From positions 50,238 to 114,237 of the forward strand of contig CANRAD010000003.1 in NCBI GenBank assembly GCA_947628505.1: DNA of 64,000 nucleotides, read 5' to 3'. Under the pieces are notes generated by a model that saw only the letters and a program-made list of their open reading frames with translations, was not told the origin of the DNA and made no database searches. The stretch comes from an uncultured Clostridia bacterium (GTDB lineage Bacteria; Bacillota; Clostridia; Christensenellales; Borkfalkiaceae). Made by a program: the position numbers and the translations under genes. Positions 7,801 through 16,766 of this stretch are shown piece after piece (position 1 is the first letter of the stretch; every line of letters starts with the position of its first letter).

Positions 7801-9783
7801 ATGTCTTTGACGACAAAATGCGTAGACACAATAAGGATATTATCCGCGGAAGCAATTCAGCGGGCAAACTCGGGACACCCCGGCATGTGCATGGGCGCGG
7901 CGCCGATAGGCTACGAGCTGTTCGCGGAACACCTTAAATTCAGCTACAAGAACCCGCAATGGGATAATAGGGACAGGTTCGTTCTTTCGGCCGGACACGG
8001 GAGCATGCTCCTCTATTCCCTTCTTCATCTTTTCGGTTACGACGTTAGCATAGAAGACATAAAGAATTTCAGACAGCTCGGTTCGAAAACGCCCGGGCAC
8101 CCCGAATACGGCAAGACCTGCGGAGTTGAGACCTCTACCGGGCCTTTGGGACAAGGAATAGGCAACGCAGTCGGCTTTGCGCTCGCAGAGGCGCACCTCG
8201 CCGCCGTTTTCAACCGCCCGGATTATCCGATAGTGGACCACTACACCTACGTTTTATGCGGCGACGGCTGTCTCGAAGAGGGCATGACTTACGAAGCCTG
8301 CTCCTTTGCCGGCACGCAGAAACTCGGCAAACTCATTCTATTTTACGATAAAAACGATATAACCATTGAGGGAAATATAAACGCGACTTTCACGGAGGAC
8401 GTGGCGACGCGGTTCATAGCGCAAGGCTGGCAAGTTATAAGAGTTCAGAACGCCAATCAGCTTTCGGCGCTTAACAAAGCCATAGAGCTCGCAAAAAGCG
8501 ACCTTACGCGGCCTTCGATAATAATATGCAAGACGTCGATAGGCTACGGCTCGCCCCTCGAAAACACCGCCGACGTGCACGGCGCGCCCATGGGCGAGGA
8601 AAATCTTCAAAAGACGAAAGAACGTCTGAAATGGACGTACGATCCGTTCGAAGTGCCCGAGGACGTCAAAGAACATTGCGCGGAAATCGCGGAAGAAAAA
8701 CTTGCGGCCGAGAAAGAATGGAACGAGATGTTTGCCGATTACGAAGCCGAATATCCCGAACTCGCTTTGAGATACAAGAGTTATATGCACGGTTTCGAAC
8801 CGGACTTCCGGAAAATTTCCGAAAATCTCGACTTCTCCAAACCGGAAGCGACGCGCGTAAGCAGCGGAAAAATACTCAACGAAATCGCCAAAGAAATGCC
8901 CAACCTCTTATCCGGCTCGGCCGATCTCGCGCCCTCCACTAAAACCGAAATAAAGGGCGCCGGATATTTTTCTCCCGAAAACAGATACGGCAGAAACATA
9001 CATTTCGGCATACGCGAGCACGCCATGGCGGCGATATGCAACGGCATACAGCTTCACGGCGGATTGAGAATTCTGTGCTCGACGTTCTTCTCGTTTTCGG
9101 ATTATATGAAGGGCGGCATAAGAATGAGCGCGCTCATGAACATACCCGTCATATACGTTATGACGCACGACTCGATAGGCGTAGGCGAGGACGGGCCAAC
9201 TCATCAACCCATGGAACAGCTCATAGCCCTTCGCTCTATTCCCGGCTTGAAGGTATTCCGCCCCTGCGACGGCAAGGAGACGGTTGCCGCATACGTCGAA
9301 GCATTTACGCAGAACGCGCCCACCGCAATGATACTTTCGAGACAAAACCTCAATCAATACGAAAATTCCGGGCTCAAAGCGCTCACGGGCGGTTACGTGC
9401 TCGCCGATTCGCCGAAACCCGAGGTCATACTCATAGGCACCGGCTCCGAGATAGACTTGTGCATGGGCGCAAAAGAGCTGTTGGAGGCCGAAGGCATAGG
9501 AACGAGAGTGGTTTCGATGCCCTGCATGGAAGAATTCGAAAGACAGACCGCGGAATACCGCGAATCCGTTCTTCCCAAATCCGTAAAAGCGCGCGTGTGC
9601 GTTGAAGCGGCTTCGCACTTCGCCTGGTACAAGTATTGCGGAGATTACGGCGAGGTTGTAGCCATGCGCACGTTCGGCGTTTCCGCGCCGGCGAAAGAGC
9701 TCTTCGAATACTTCGGATTTACCAAAGAAAACATAGCCCAAACGGCTAAAAATTGTCTCAAAAATTATAAATCGAAAAAATAA
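7801..9783 (+). CDS. tkt: Transketolase
   Basis: 660 residues, full length; moves two-carbon ketol units in the non-oxidative pentose phosphate pathway using thiamine diphosphate. Visible signatures are SGHPGMCMGAAP at the N-terminus, the thiamine-binding block beginning GDGCLEEG and ending near YDKND, the TSIGYGSPLENTADVHGAP region, and the pyrimidine domain with GIREHAMAAICNG and DSIGVGEDGPTHQP. ATG follows AAGGAG by seven bases. It is translated directly after the phosphohexomutase and is followed by a strong hairpin and then a nitroreductase-like gene. Confidence 0.97.
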   Translation: MSLTTKCVDTIRILSAEAIQRANSGHPGMCMGAAPIGYELFAEHLKFSYKNPQWDNRDRFVLSAGHGSMLLYSLLHLFGYDVSIEDIKNFRQLGSKTPGHPEYGKTCGVETSTGPLGQGIGNAVGFALAEAHLAAVFNRPDYPIVDHYTYVLCGDGCLEEGMTYEACSFAGTQKLGKLILFYDKNDITIEGNINATFTEDVATRFIAQGWQVIRVQNANQLSALNKAIELAKSDLTRPSIIICKTSIGYGSPLENTADVHGAPMGEENLQKTKERLKWTYDPFEVPEDVKEHCAEIAEEKLAAEKEWNEMFADYEAEYPELALRYKSYMHGFEPDFRKISENLDFSKPEATRVSSGKILNEIAKEMPNLLSGSADLAPSTKTEIKGAGYFSPENRYGRNIHFGIREHAMAAICNGIQLHGGLRILCSTFFSFSDYMKGGIRMSALMNIPVIYVMTHDSIGVGEDGPTHQPMEQLIALRSIPGLKVFRPCDGKETVAAYVEAFTQNAPTAMILSRQNLNQYENSGLKALTGGYVLADSPKPEVILIGTGSEIDLCMGAKELLEAEGIGTRVVSMPCMEEFERQTAEYRESVLPKSVKARVCVEAASHFAWYKYCGDYGEVVAMRTFGVSAPAKELFEYFGFTKENIAQTAKNCLKNYKSKK

Positions 9784-9788
9784 ATCAT

Positions 9789-9813
9789 GCGGCGACGCGT
9801 TCTGCGTCGCCGC
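9789..9813 (+). terminator. Strong hairpin after transketolase, no clear U tract
   Basis: GCGGCGACGC (9789-9798) and GCGTCGCCGC (9804-9813) form a perfect 10-bp stem with a five-base loop. The following bases are AAATAATG rather than T-rich, so it may protect or process the mRNA end instead of terminating efficiently. Confidence 0.5.
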
Positions 9814-9844
9814 AAATAATGTATTAAAAAGGAAAATAATATAT

Positions 9845-10378
9845 ATGGAACTCGAAAAACTCTTTTTAAAAAGGCAGAGCACGCGCGAATACTGCGAAAA
9901 ACCCGTATCCGACGACGAGCTCAGAGAAATATGCAGACTTGCCGTCCTCGCTCCCTCCGCCGTCAACTCTCAACCCTATAAGCTCTATGCCGTAAACGGC
10001 GAAAAAGCAAGGGAATTTTCGAAATTCGTTCAAGTTCTCGGAGGAAACAAATGGGCGGCGGCGTGCCCCTCTTTCATAGTTATCGAGGAGGGAAAGCCCG
10101 GCATAGTGGAGCGCGCCGGTCAACGTTTTCTCAAAACCGAATTCGTGCCGATAGATATTGGTATTCTGAGCGCATATATCGTGCTCGCCGCGGAAAATAT
10201 GGGGTTGCAGACCTGCATAATCGGGCTCAGAGACGAAAAGGCGATCGCCGCCTTCCTCGGAGCAAAAGAAAACACGAAATATCCGCTCGTAATAGCCGTT
10301 GGATACGCGCCCGAAGGTTATCCCGTGCGCGAGAAAAAACGCAATCCTCTCGACGAAACTTTTACGCTCGTCAAATAG
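9845..10378 (+). CDS. Nitroreductase family protein
   Basis: 177 residues. The N-terminal FLKRQSTREY with the RxSxR-like FMN phosphate contact, LAPSAVNSQPYKLYAV, and the late AENMGLQTCIIG and YPLVIAVGYAPEG segments are the standard layout of small FMN-dependent nitroreductase-fold enzymes. They reduce nitro groups, quinones or flavins with NAD(P)H; the substrate cannot be assigned. The region between residues 55 and 110 is compact, consistent with a minimal family member. It lies eight bases before the NYN-domain gene, so these two are probably translated from one message. Confidence 0.85.
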   Translation: MELEKLFLKRQSTREYCEKPVSDDELREICRLAVLAPSAVNSQPYKLYAVNGEKAREFSKFVQVLGGNKWAAACPSFIVIEEGKPGIVERAGQRFLKTEFVPIDIGILSAYIVLAAENMGLQTCIIGLRDEKAIAAFLGAKENTKYPLVIAVGYAPEGYPVREKKRNPLDETFTLVK

Positions 10379-10385
10379 GTGAAAT

Positions 10386-11192
10386 ATGGGGAAAGCCATT
10401 CTTTTTATAGACGGAGACAACGTAAACAACACCGATTACGTAGACAGCGTTATAAGCGAGGCGTATAAATTCGGAGAACTCTCTGAAAAACACATCTATG
10501 CAAATTTCAAATCGGTGAGCGACGCGTGGAGTCAGGCGATATACAAATACGCAATCACCGCGCATCATTGTCCCGTTATAACCAAACGCAAGAACTCCAC
10601 CGACATTGCGCTCGCCATAGACGTCGTTCAACACACTTACGAAAACGAGGACGTCGACACGTATATAATTGCGACGAACGATAAGGATTTCATGCAACTC
10701 GCCCTCTACCTTCGCCGCATAGGCAAAAAAAGCGTTTGCCTCTATGTAGACGCCGACTGCAAGGCGTGTCTGGCGTTCGACGAGGCGCACATCCTGTCGC
10801 CCTCGAAAGCCGCCGCAACCACAAAAAAGACGGCCGGCGCGACGAAAGAGGAAGCCGTGAAAGCGGCGGCGCAAGCGACTAAGGCCAAGCAATCGAAAAA
10901 AGCGCCCAAACCCGAAGAGACAGAGGAAACGCAAGCCAATTGCTACGAAATAGTTTCCTCACTTTCCGATACAATAAAAGCTAAAACGGGCGCCGGCAAG
11001 CTCTACTTTGTTTCCGACCTCAGAGAGGAAAGACGCGAAGAGATAAAATCTTATATGAAAATCACAAAACAGACTTTCATAATAAACGCCGTCCGCAAGA
11101 TGCTCAAAACATATCCCGAACTGCTTACCGGCGTAAAGCTCAAATCGCTCACCGAAAACGGCAAGCAAAATTATTATCTCGAAAGGGAATGA
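10386..11192 (+). CDS. NYN-domain (PIN-like) protein, putative ribonuclease
   Basis: 268 residues in three parts. Residues 1-140 are a NYN/LabA-type PIN-like domain. It starts AILFIDGDNVN, has the acidic metal positions DIALAIDV and IIATNDKDF, and ends CLYVDADC. Residues about 140-185 form a low-complexity Ala/Lys/Thr linker (KAAATTKKTAGATKEEAVKA and so on). Residues about 190-268 are a basic C-terminal domain with a winged-helix-like pattern. NYN domains are metal-dependent nucleases acting mostly on RNA. The basic tail may bind nucleic acid. The substrate is unknown. Confidence 0.8.
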   Translation: MGKAILFIDGDNVNNTDYVDSVISEAYKFGELSEKHIYANFKSVSDAWSQAIYKYAITAHHCPVITKRKNSTDIALAIDVVQHTYENEDVDTYIIATNDKDFMQLALYLRRIGKKSVCLYVDADCKACLAFDEAHILSPSKAAATTKKTAGATKEEAVKAAAQATKAKQSKKAPKPEETEETQANCYEIVSSLSDTIKAKTGAGKLYFVSDLREERREEIKSYMKITKQTFIINAVRKMLKTYPELLTGVKLKSLTENGKQNYYLERE

Positions 11193-11214
11193 TTTTAAAA
11201 GACGACAAAAATAA

Positions 11215-11247
11215 ATACGGTTCGCGCAACTACGAACCGTATTTTTC
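11215..11247. terminator. Bidirectional terminator
   Basis: AATACGGTTCG pairs with CGAACCGTATT around a nine-base loop. T runs follow on both strands (ATTTTTC on plus, ATTTATTTTT on minus). It separates the NYN gene from the convergent dehydratase-like gene. Confidence 0.85.
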
Positions 11248-11260
11248 ATTCAAAGATTTT

Positions 11261-12532
11261 TTATGACGCTTCTTCCTCTTTTTCGGCCTCCCTTGCGGTG
11301 GCGAGCATGAGCTTGATGCGGTTTTCCTGATTGACTCTCGTTGCCGACGGATCATAGTCCACGGCGACGATATTTTCGTTCCTGTACATATTTTTAAGCG
11401 TTCTTATGGCGCCTTTGCCGGCTATATGATTGGGGAGACAGCCGAACGGCTGAGCGCAGACTATATTGGGAACGCCCGATTCCGCAAGCGCCGCCATTTC
11501 CGCCGGAATGAGCCACCCCTCTCCCATTTTCACGCCCTGATTGAGTACTTTGTCGGCGCACGCGCGCAGATGTTCGAAATCGTGCAAAGGCGTGAAGTTC
11601 CCGTCTTTTTCGAAAATCTTTATTATGTTCTTCTGCATGCGGTGAACGAGCTTGTACACTAAGCCGTATATGAACGCAACGAACTTGTTATGTCCGTAAA
11701 ACTTGCCGTCGTTGACGACGTTTACTATGCAGTACATGACGAAATCTATGAGCGCCGGCACAACGGGCTCGCAATTTTCGGAAAGCAAAAATTTTTCGAG
11801 ATTGTTGTTGCCCAAATAGGAATATTTGACGTATATCTCGCCGACTATTCCGACCTTTGTCTTCTTTATGTTCTTTCGCTTTACGGCGGCGAAAATCTCA
11901 ATTATCCTGCGGTTTATCTTTTTATATTTCTTATACCCGCCTTCGGCGAATTTTTCAACGACGTATTCGACCGCTTCCTCGCGCGCTCTTTCGGAAGAAC
12001 CCGCCTCCTCTTCATACGGCTTCGTCTGATTGAAACACCACATTATGGTATCGCCGTAGAAAATCGAATAGGCAAGTTTCAGAAACAGTTTTACGGATAT
12101 CTCGAACGCGCTGTCCTTTTCGAGTCCGGAAAAGTTTATCGAAACCACGGGTACGGTGGGGAATTCGGCTTTAATGGCCTTTCTTATGAGAGGCATATAG
12201 TTGGAAGCCCGACAGCCGCCGCCCGTCTGGGTTATCATGAGAGCGGTTTTATTGAGATCGTATTTGCCGCTTTTCAACGCGTCGATATACTGTCCTACCA
12301 CGCAAAGGCACGGATAACACGTGTCGTTATGCACGTGTTTAAGTCCCTCGTCTATGACCGAGCGGGAATCGTTTTTAAGAACTTCGATATCGTAACCTTC
12401 GAGTTTCAGAACGCGTTCTATGATGAGAAAGTGCCAAGGAAGCATATCCGGCACCAGAATCTTATGCGTTTTTTTCATGGACTTGTCCCATTTGGGATAG
12501 TCGTTTGTATAATCGCGTATCTTCTCTTCCAT
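11261..12532 (-). CDS. 2-hydroxyacyl-CoA dehydratase-like protein (partner of the activase)
   Basis: 423 residues related to the D-component (HgdB-like) family. Cysteines that could hold an Fe-S cluster lie in NDTCYPCLCVVGQY, TQTGGGCRASNYMP and CAQPFGCLPNHI. The ATG is in the same reading frame as the activase gene upstream and is separated from it only by TAA CAG. Together they would make a protein of about 1,390-1,415 residues, the size of single-chain activase-dehydratase fusions known from Clostridia. A weak GGGA lies about eight bases before the ATG. It may have no acyl-CoA substrate at all: this fused family is widespread and its role is not settled. Confidence 0.75.
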   Translation of the reverse strand: MEEKIRDYTNDYPKWDKSMKKTHKILVPDMLPWHFLIIERVLKLEGYDIEVLKNDSRSVIDEGLKHVHNDTCYPCLCVVGQYIDALKSGKYDLNKTALMITQTGGGCRASNYMPLIRKAIKAEFPTVPVVSINFSGLEKDSAFEISVKLFLKLAYSIFYGDTIMWCFNQTKPYEEEAGSSERAREEAVEYVVEKFAEGGYKKYKKINRRIIEIFAAVKRKNIKKTKVGIVGEIYVKYSYLGNNNLEKFLLSENCEPVVPALIDFVMYCIVNVVNDGKFYGHNKFVAFIYGLVYKLVHRMQKNIIKIFEKDGNFTPLHDFEHLRACADKVLNQGVKMGEGWLIPAEMAALAESGVPNIVCAQPFGCLPNHIAGKGAIRTLKNMYRNENIVAVDYDPSATRVNQENRIKLMLATAREAEKEEEAS

Positions 12533-12535
12533 CTG

Positions 12536-15454
12536 TTATTTCCCAGCCGTCTCTTCTATTGCCGCAAGCATGCTTCTCAAACGTATCCTGACAACGCCGA
12601 GGTTGTTTATCTCGTCTATCTTTATCTGCGTATACAGTTTGCCGTTCTTCTCCATTATGGAGCGGACTTCGTCGGTAGTGATTGCGTCGAGCCCGCAACC
12701 GAACGAAACGAGTTGAACAAGGTTGACGTTCTTTCTCTCGCAAGCAAAGTTTGCCGCTCTGTAAAGGCGGGCATGATACGTCCATTGATTGAGGACGTTG
12801 ACCTTGACGGGCTCGCTCATCTCGAACACGCTGTCCTCCGAGAGCACGGCAAGATTCAAAGAAGTGAGCAACTTGTTGACGCCGTGATTAATCTCGTTGT
12901 CGAGATGATAAGGTCTACCGGCAAGCACTATTATCTGTTTGCCCTCTTTCTCCGCGCGTTCGAGTATTCTCTTGCCCTCGTTCTTTATATCCCTGTGATA
13001 ATCTTCAAGCCTTTTGAAGCCCTCGTCAAGCGCCGCCGCTATCCTGCCCTTAGAAAAACGGTACTCCGAGAGTTCGCGGCGTAACTTTTTGACGGCGTTT
13101 TGGCGCATATTCAAGTCGATATACGGCATTTTGAAATTCTTTTCGTTGAGCCGTTCGTTGTTTGCCTTCAAAAGTTCGGGATAATACGCGACGACCGGAC
13201 AATTATAGTGGTTTGTGGAGTAATGCTCGTCGATATTGTAGCTCTCGCAAGGCATAAAGATAAAATCGACGCCCTTATCCAACAAACTCTCTATATGCCC
13301 GTGCATGAGTTTCGCGGGATAGCAAGCCGTATCGGAAGCGACGGTGTGCTGTCCTTTGAAATAGAGGTTCCTCGACGACTTATCCGAAAGAACGACTTCG
13401 AAGCCGAGGCTCTCGAAAAAGCCCGCCCAAACGGGCAACTGTTCGTACATTCCGAGTTGCAGAGGAAGGCCTACTCTCCCGAGTTTCCCCTTCGTTCCGG
13501 CAACGCATTTCAAAAGGCGTTCCTGCTTATATGAATATATGTCCAACTCGCCCGAAACGGGTTTGAGCCCCGCTCCGCGCTCGCATTTGTTGCCGGAGAC
13601 GTATTTTCGGCCGTCTCCGAAATTTATTATGTTTATATTGCAGTTGGACGTACAGCCATGACAATTGGCGGATTTGGAAACGTATGTGAAGTTTTCGAGT
13701 TCGGCGCCCTTTATCGTGCTGCTTTCGCCTTTTATGTTTTCCTTTGCATAGAGAGCCGCGCCGAAAGCGCCCATCAAGCCCGCAATGCCCGGGCGTATTA
13801 CGTTTTTGCCTGTTTCGATTTCGAACGAACGCAATACCGCGTCGTTCAGAAAAGTTCCGCCCTGAACTACTATGTTTTCGCCGAGTTCATCCGCGCTCGA
13901 CGCCCTTATTACTTTATATATTGCGTTTTTGACTATGGAGGAGGAAAGCCCGGCGGATATATCTTCCACGGAAGCTCCCTCTTTCTGGGCCTGCTTTACG
14001 GCGCTGTTCATAAATACCGTACAGCGCGAACCGAGTTCCACGGGATGGCGGGCATATAATCCCTGTTGAGAAAATTTGTCTATCTCCATGCCCATTGCGC
14101 GGGCGAAAGTCTGAATAAACGAGCCGCATCCGGACGAACATGCTTCGTTGAGCATTATGGAGTCTATCGCCCCGTTTTTTATTTTAAAGCATTTTATATC
14201 CTGTCCGCCGATATCTATAATAAAGTCCACTTTGGGATTGAAATGGAGCGCCGCCTTGAAGTGCGCAACCGTTTCGACTATTCCGAAATCGGCTTTTATG
14301 GCGCTCTTTATAAGGTCCTCGCCATAGCCCGTAACCGCGCTTCCGGCAATTCGCGCTCTGCCGCCGCTCTCTTTCAAAAATTCTTTAAGGCGATTTATCA
14401 CTATATCGAGCGGTTGACCGTTGTTCGATTGGTAATGCGACCACAGTATCTTGCAGTCGGGAGTTATGACCATCAGTTTCGTTGTCGTCGAACCGGAATC
14501 GACGCCGAGGTAACAATCTCCCTCATAGCCCGATATATCGGCAAATTGCAAATCGGTTGCTCTGTGCCTTTTTACGAATTCGGCGTATTCTTCCTTGTCG
14601 GAAAACAGCGGCTTGCCCGTTACTATATCGTCGCTTCCCTTTGCCGACGAAATCTTTTCTATTATCGAATCGAGACTTTCCGGTTGTACGGATTGAGCGT
14701 AGAGCGCCGCGCCGACAGACATAAAACAAGGCGCGTTGTCCGGAAAAATCGCCTCTTCGTCGGTAAGTTTCAAAGTTGTTTTAAACGCTTTTTTAAGGCC
14801 TTCGAGGAAATGCAAAGGTCCGCCCAAAAACAGCACTTTCCCCTTTATTCTTCTGCCTTGCGCCAAGCCCGAGACGGTTTGGTCGACCACCGCCTGAAAA
14901 ATCGAAGCCGAAATATCTTCTTTGCTCGCGCCCTGATTGAGAAGCGGCTGGATATCGGATTTTGCAAACACTCCGCAGCGCGAGGCGATAGGATAAGTTT
15001 TCTGTGCGCGCAGAGCGTATTCGTCCATCTCTTTGACGGTTATGTTCAGAAGAGTTGCCATCTGGTCGATAAAGGCGCCCGTGCCGCCGGCGCAACTGCC
15101 GTTCATGCGCTGTTCCGTGCCGCCGGTTACGAAGATTATCTTTGCGTCCTCGCCGCCCAATTCCACGGCCACGTCCGTCTGCGGATAAAATTTGCGTATG
15201 GCAATAAACGCAGCCTGCACTTCCTGCACGAAGGCCACGCCGCTGCGCTGTGAAAGCCCCAATCCGGCGCTGCCCGTTATCGCCGCGCCGTATTCGTCGG
15301 GATAAAGCTCTTTTATCTTTCCGAGTTCGGAAAGCACCGTTTCCTTTACCTTTGAAAAATGGCGCACGTAAGAGCTGTATAAAATTTTTTCGCCGTCGAT
15401 AACGGCCGCTTTCACGGTGGTCGAACCGACGTCTATGCCCAACAATTTAGACAT
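12536..15454 (-). CDS. Double BadF/BcrA-type activase with DUF2229
   Basis: About 972 residues. Domain 1 begins LLGIDVGSTTVKAAVIDG and domain 2 begins CYLGVDSGSTTTKLMVITP; both are ASKHA ATPase folds. Fe-S ligand regions occur in both: CAGGTGAFIDQM and ASRCGVFAKSD in the first, CSSGCGSFIQTF and GSRCTVFMNS in the second. A Cys-rich strip (CHGCTSNC, about 100 residues after domain 2) and a C-terminal DUF2229 region follow. Such activases drive ATP-dependent electron transfer onto a dehydratase-like partner. The start chosen is MSKLLGID (15454); an upstream extension is weak. A -10 TATAAT lies at 15491-15486. Confidence 0.85.
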   Translation of the reverse strand: MSKLLGIDVGSTTVKAAVIDGEKILYSSYVRHFSKVKETVLSELGKIKELYPDEYGAAITGSAGLGLSQRSGVAFVQEVQAAFIAIRKFYPQTDVAVELGGEDAKIIFVTGGTEQRMNGSCAGGTGAFIDQMATLLNITVKEMDEYALRAQKTYPIASRCGVFAKSDIQPLLNQGASKEDISASIFQAVVDQTVSGLAQGRRIKGKVLFLGGPLHFLEGLKKAFKTTLKLTDEEAIFPDNAPCFMSVGAALYAQSVQPESLDSIIEKISSAKGSDDIVTGKPLFSDKEEYAEFVKRHRATDLQFADISGYEGDCYLGVDSGSTTTKLMVITPDCKILWSHYQSNNGQPLDIVINRLKEFLKESGGRARIAGSAVTGYGEDLIKSAIKADFGIVETVAHFKAALHFNPKVDFIIDIGGQDIKCFKIKNGAIDSIMLNEACSSGCGSFIQTFARAMGMEIDKFSQQGLYARHPVELGSRCTVFMNSAVKQAQKEGASVEDISAGLSSSIVKNAIYKVIRASSADELGENIVVQGGTFLNDAVLRSFEIETGKNVIRPGIAGLMGAFGAALYAKENIKGESSTIKGAELENFTYVSKSANCHGCTSNCNINIINFGDGRKYVSGNKCERGAGLKPVSGELDIYSYKQERLLKCVAGTKGKLGRVGLPLQLGMYEQLPVWAGFFESLGFEVVLSDKSSRNLYFKGQHTVASDTACYPAKLMHGHIESLLDKGVDFIFMPCESYNIDEHYSTNHYNCPVVAYYPELLKANNERLNEKNFKMPYIDLNMRQNAVKKLRRELSEYRFSKGRIAAALDEGFKRLEDYHRDIKNEGKRILERAEKEGKQIIVLAGRPYHLDNEINHGVNKLLTSLNLAVLSEDSVFEMSEPVKVNVLNQWTYHARLYRAANFACERKNVNLVQLVSFGCGLDAITTDEVRSIMEKNGKLYTQIKIDEINNLGVVRIRLRSMLAAIEETAGK

Positions 15455-15548
15455 TATTTTATCCGTTGCTATGATACTTTTTATGATTATATCATAAACC
15501 GCGGGCAATTTACAAATTTATAGGCGCATATTTTTCAAATTACTTTTA

Positions 15549-15806
15549 TTATCGGGCGGAAACGCTTTTATATTTGTTTTTCGTGGCTAAGCCGCCACGT
15601 ATATGGCGCTCGGAGAGGTTTTTATCGAGCACTTTCCTTACGTCTTTATAAAGTTCCGCGTCTATCAAACGCAACCTCTCGGTTACGTCTTTATGCACGG
15701 TGGATTTGCTTATGGAGAAATACTCCGCCGCCGCACGGACGGTACTGCGCGTTTCCATTATATAAATGCCCTCTTTTACCGCGCGCTCGGATATGTAATC
15801 CTGCAT
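15549..15806 (-). CDS. spoIIID: Sporulation transcriptional regulator SpoIIID
   Basis: 85 residues from an ATG with GGGGAGG upstream; the open frame extends further up but that part lacks a ribosome site. The sequence MQDYISERAVKEGIYIMETR, the helix-turn-helix TVRAAAEYFSISKSTVHKDVTERL and the basic tail IRGGLATKNKYK match SpoIIID closely. In endospore formers it acts in the mother cell after engulfment starts and turns sigma-E genes up or down. Its own upstream region carries a candidate sigma-E promoter. It is strong evidence that the organism belongs to a spore-forming lineage. Confidence 0.95.
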   Translation of the reverse strand: MQDYISERAVKEGIYIMETRSTVRAAAEYFSISKSTVHKDVTERLRLIDAELYKDVRKVLDKNLSERHIRGGLATKNKYKSVSAR

Positions 15807-15837
15807 TTTGCCTCCCCTCGCTTTCAAAAGTAATATT

Positions 15838-15866
15838 ATTTTATGTCGCAAGATGTCGGTATATGA
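15838..15866 (-). promoter_or_regulatory. Candidate sigma-E promoter of spoIIID
   Basis: On the minus strand TCATATA (15866-15860), 14-base spacer, CATAAAAT (15845-15838). The sigma-E consensus is about KMATATT-N14-CATACANT, so the match is 6 of 7 and 7 of 8. The predicted start lies about 25 bases before the ATG. Confidence 0.55.
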
Positions 15867-15910
15867 CGGTTTTGAGTTCTGACGCGGTCAGATCGCAACG
15901 TTACAGAAAA

Positions 15911-15948
15911 GCCGCCCCGCGCAAAGATAATACTTTGCGCGGGGCGGC
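15911..15948 (-). terminator. Long GC-rich hairpin, second terminator of the SGNH gene
   Basis: GCCGCCCCGCGCAAAG (15911-15926) pairs perfectly with 15933-15948. On the minus strand TTTTCTG follows the stem, so it can act as a backup terminator before spoIIID. Confidence 0.6.
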
Positions 15949-16001
15949 TGTATTTTGCCGTCGAAATTTCGCCACAGTGCAAAAATCGGGCAAACGGCAA
16001 T

Positions 16002-16036
16002 AAAAAACTCCGACAGAACGCAAGGCGTTGCCGGAG
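16002..16036 (-). terminator. Terminator of the SGNH hydrolase gene
   Basis: On the minus strand CTCCG (16036-16032) pairs with CGGAG (16012-16008), with inner ACGC/GCGT and CA/TG pairs, followed by TTTTTTA. It lies about 18 bases beyond the stop codon. Confidence 0.75.
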
Positions 16037-16054
16037 ATCTCGTTTTGTTCTTAT

Positions 16055-16663
16055 TTACAACAGATGCTTTCTTATCGCTTTTATCGCCGTATCCGCAATG
16101 AGCCGCGAGCCGCGATGCGTGGGATGCACACCGTCAAGAGAGTATTCGGTATACGGAATGGAAACGGAAAGCCCGTTGAACATCTCGTCGTAAGCGACGA
16201 ACTCGTCGCAGAGCTTTAAACAAACGTCGCTTATAACGGCGAGCTCTTCGTCGAACAACTTGCGCATCCTGAGTTTATCGGGAGCGGGCATGAGAAAAGG
16301 TTCCAGAAAAATTACGACTATACCAGCCTCTTTCAGCCTCTTTATAAGTTCGGTCAAATCGCTTTTGAATTGATTTAAGTTAAGTTCCTTGCCGTACTTG
16401 AATTTATGGAGCGTGTTGTTTATGCCTATCATTATTACTACGGCGTCCGGCTTCAAATCGATGACGTCTTGTTGAACGCGCGCGAGAAGATCGCACACTT
16501 CGTTTCCGGAAACACCTTTATTTATAAGCGAAATATCGGTATCCGGATAAATAGGCAAAAGTTTATCTGCGAGAATTTTAACATAGCCGTTGCCGAGCGA
16601 TTTTTCGTCGGAGCGGTCTCTCTCGCAATCGGTAATCGAATCGCCGAAAAATACGATTTTCAT
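16055..16663 (-). CDS. SGNH/GDSL-family hydrolase
   Basis: 202 residues. Block I is FFGDSITD with the nucleophilic Ser, block II NKGVSGNE with Gly, block III MIGINN with Asn, and block V DGVHPTHRG with the Asp-x-x-His pair. All four catalytic blocks are intact. Enzymes of this fold hydrolyse esters of lipids, sugars or cell-wall acetyl groups. There is no signal peptide, so it acts inside the cell. The gene is monocistronic: it has its own promoter, AAGGGG ribosome site and terminator. Confidence 0.88.
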   Translation of the reverse strand: MKIVFFGDSITDCERDRSDEKSLGNGYVKILADKLLPIYPDTDISLINKGVSGNEVCDLLARVQQDVIDLKPDAVVIMIGINNTLHKFKYGKELNLNQFKSDLTELIKRLKEAGIVVIFLEPFLMPAPDKLRMRKLFDEELAVISDVCLKLCDEFVAYDEMFNGLSVSIPYTEYSLDGVHPTHRGSRLIADTAIKAIRKHLL

Positions 16664-16685
16664 CTTTTATCCCCTTCTTTAAACT

Positions 16686-16714
16686 ATTCTAAAATATGCG
16701 CGTTGAGTTGTCAA
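16686..16714 (-). promoter_or_regulatory. Promoter of the SGNH hydrolase gene
   Basis: On the minus strand TTGACA (16714-16709), 17-base spacer, TAGAAT (16691-16686). Confidence 0.75.
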
Positions 16715-16766
16715 GCATTGCCGACAAATTTGTTGCGCGCTTTTTTCCAAAAGACTTGATAATGTT

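Noticed and set aside
9789..9813. Classifying the hairpin after tkt as a certain rho-independent terminator
   Set aside because: The stem is perfect but no U tract follows, so it is listed with moderate confidence only.
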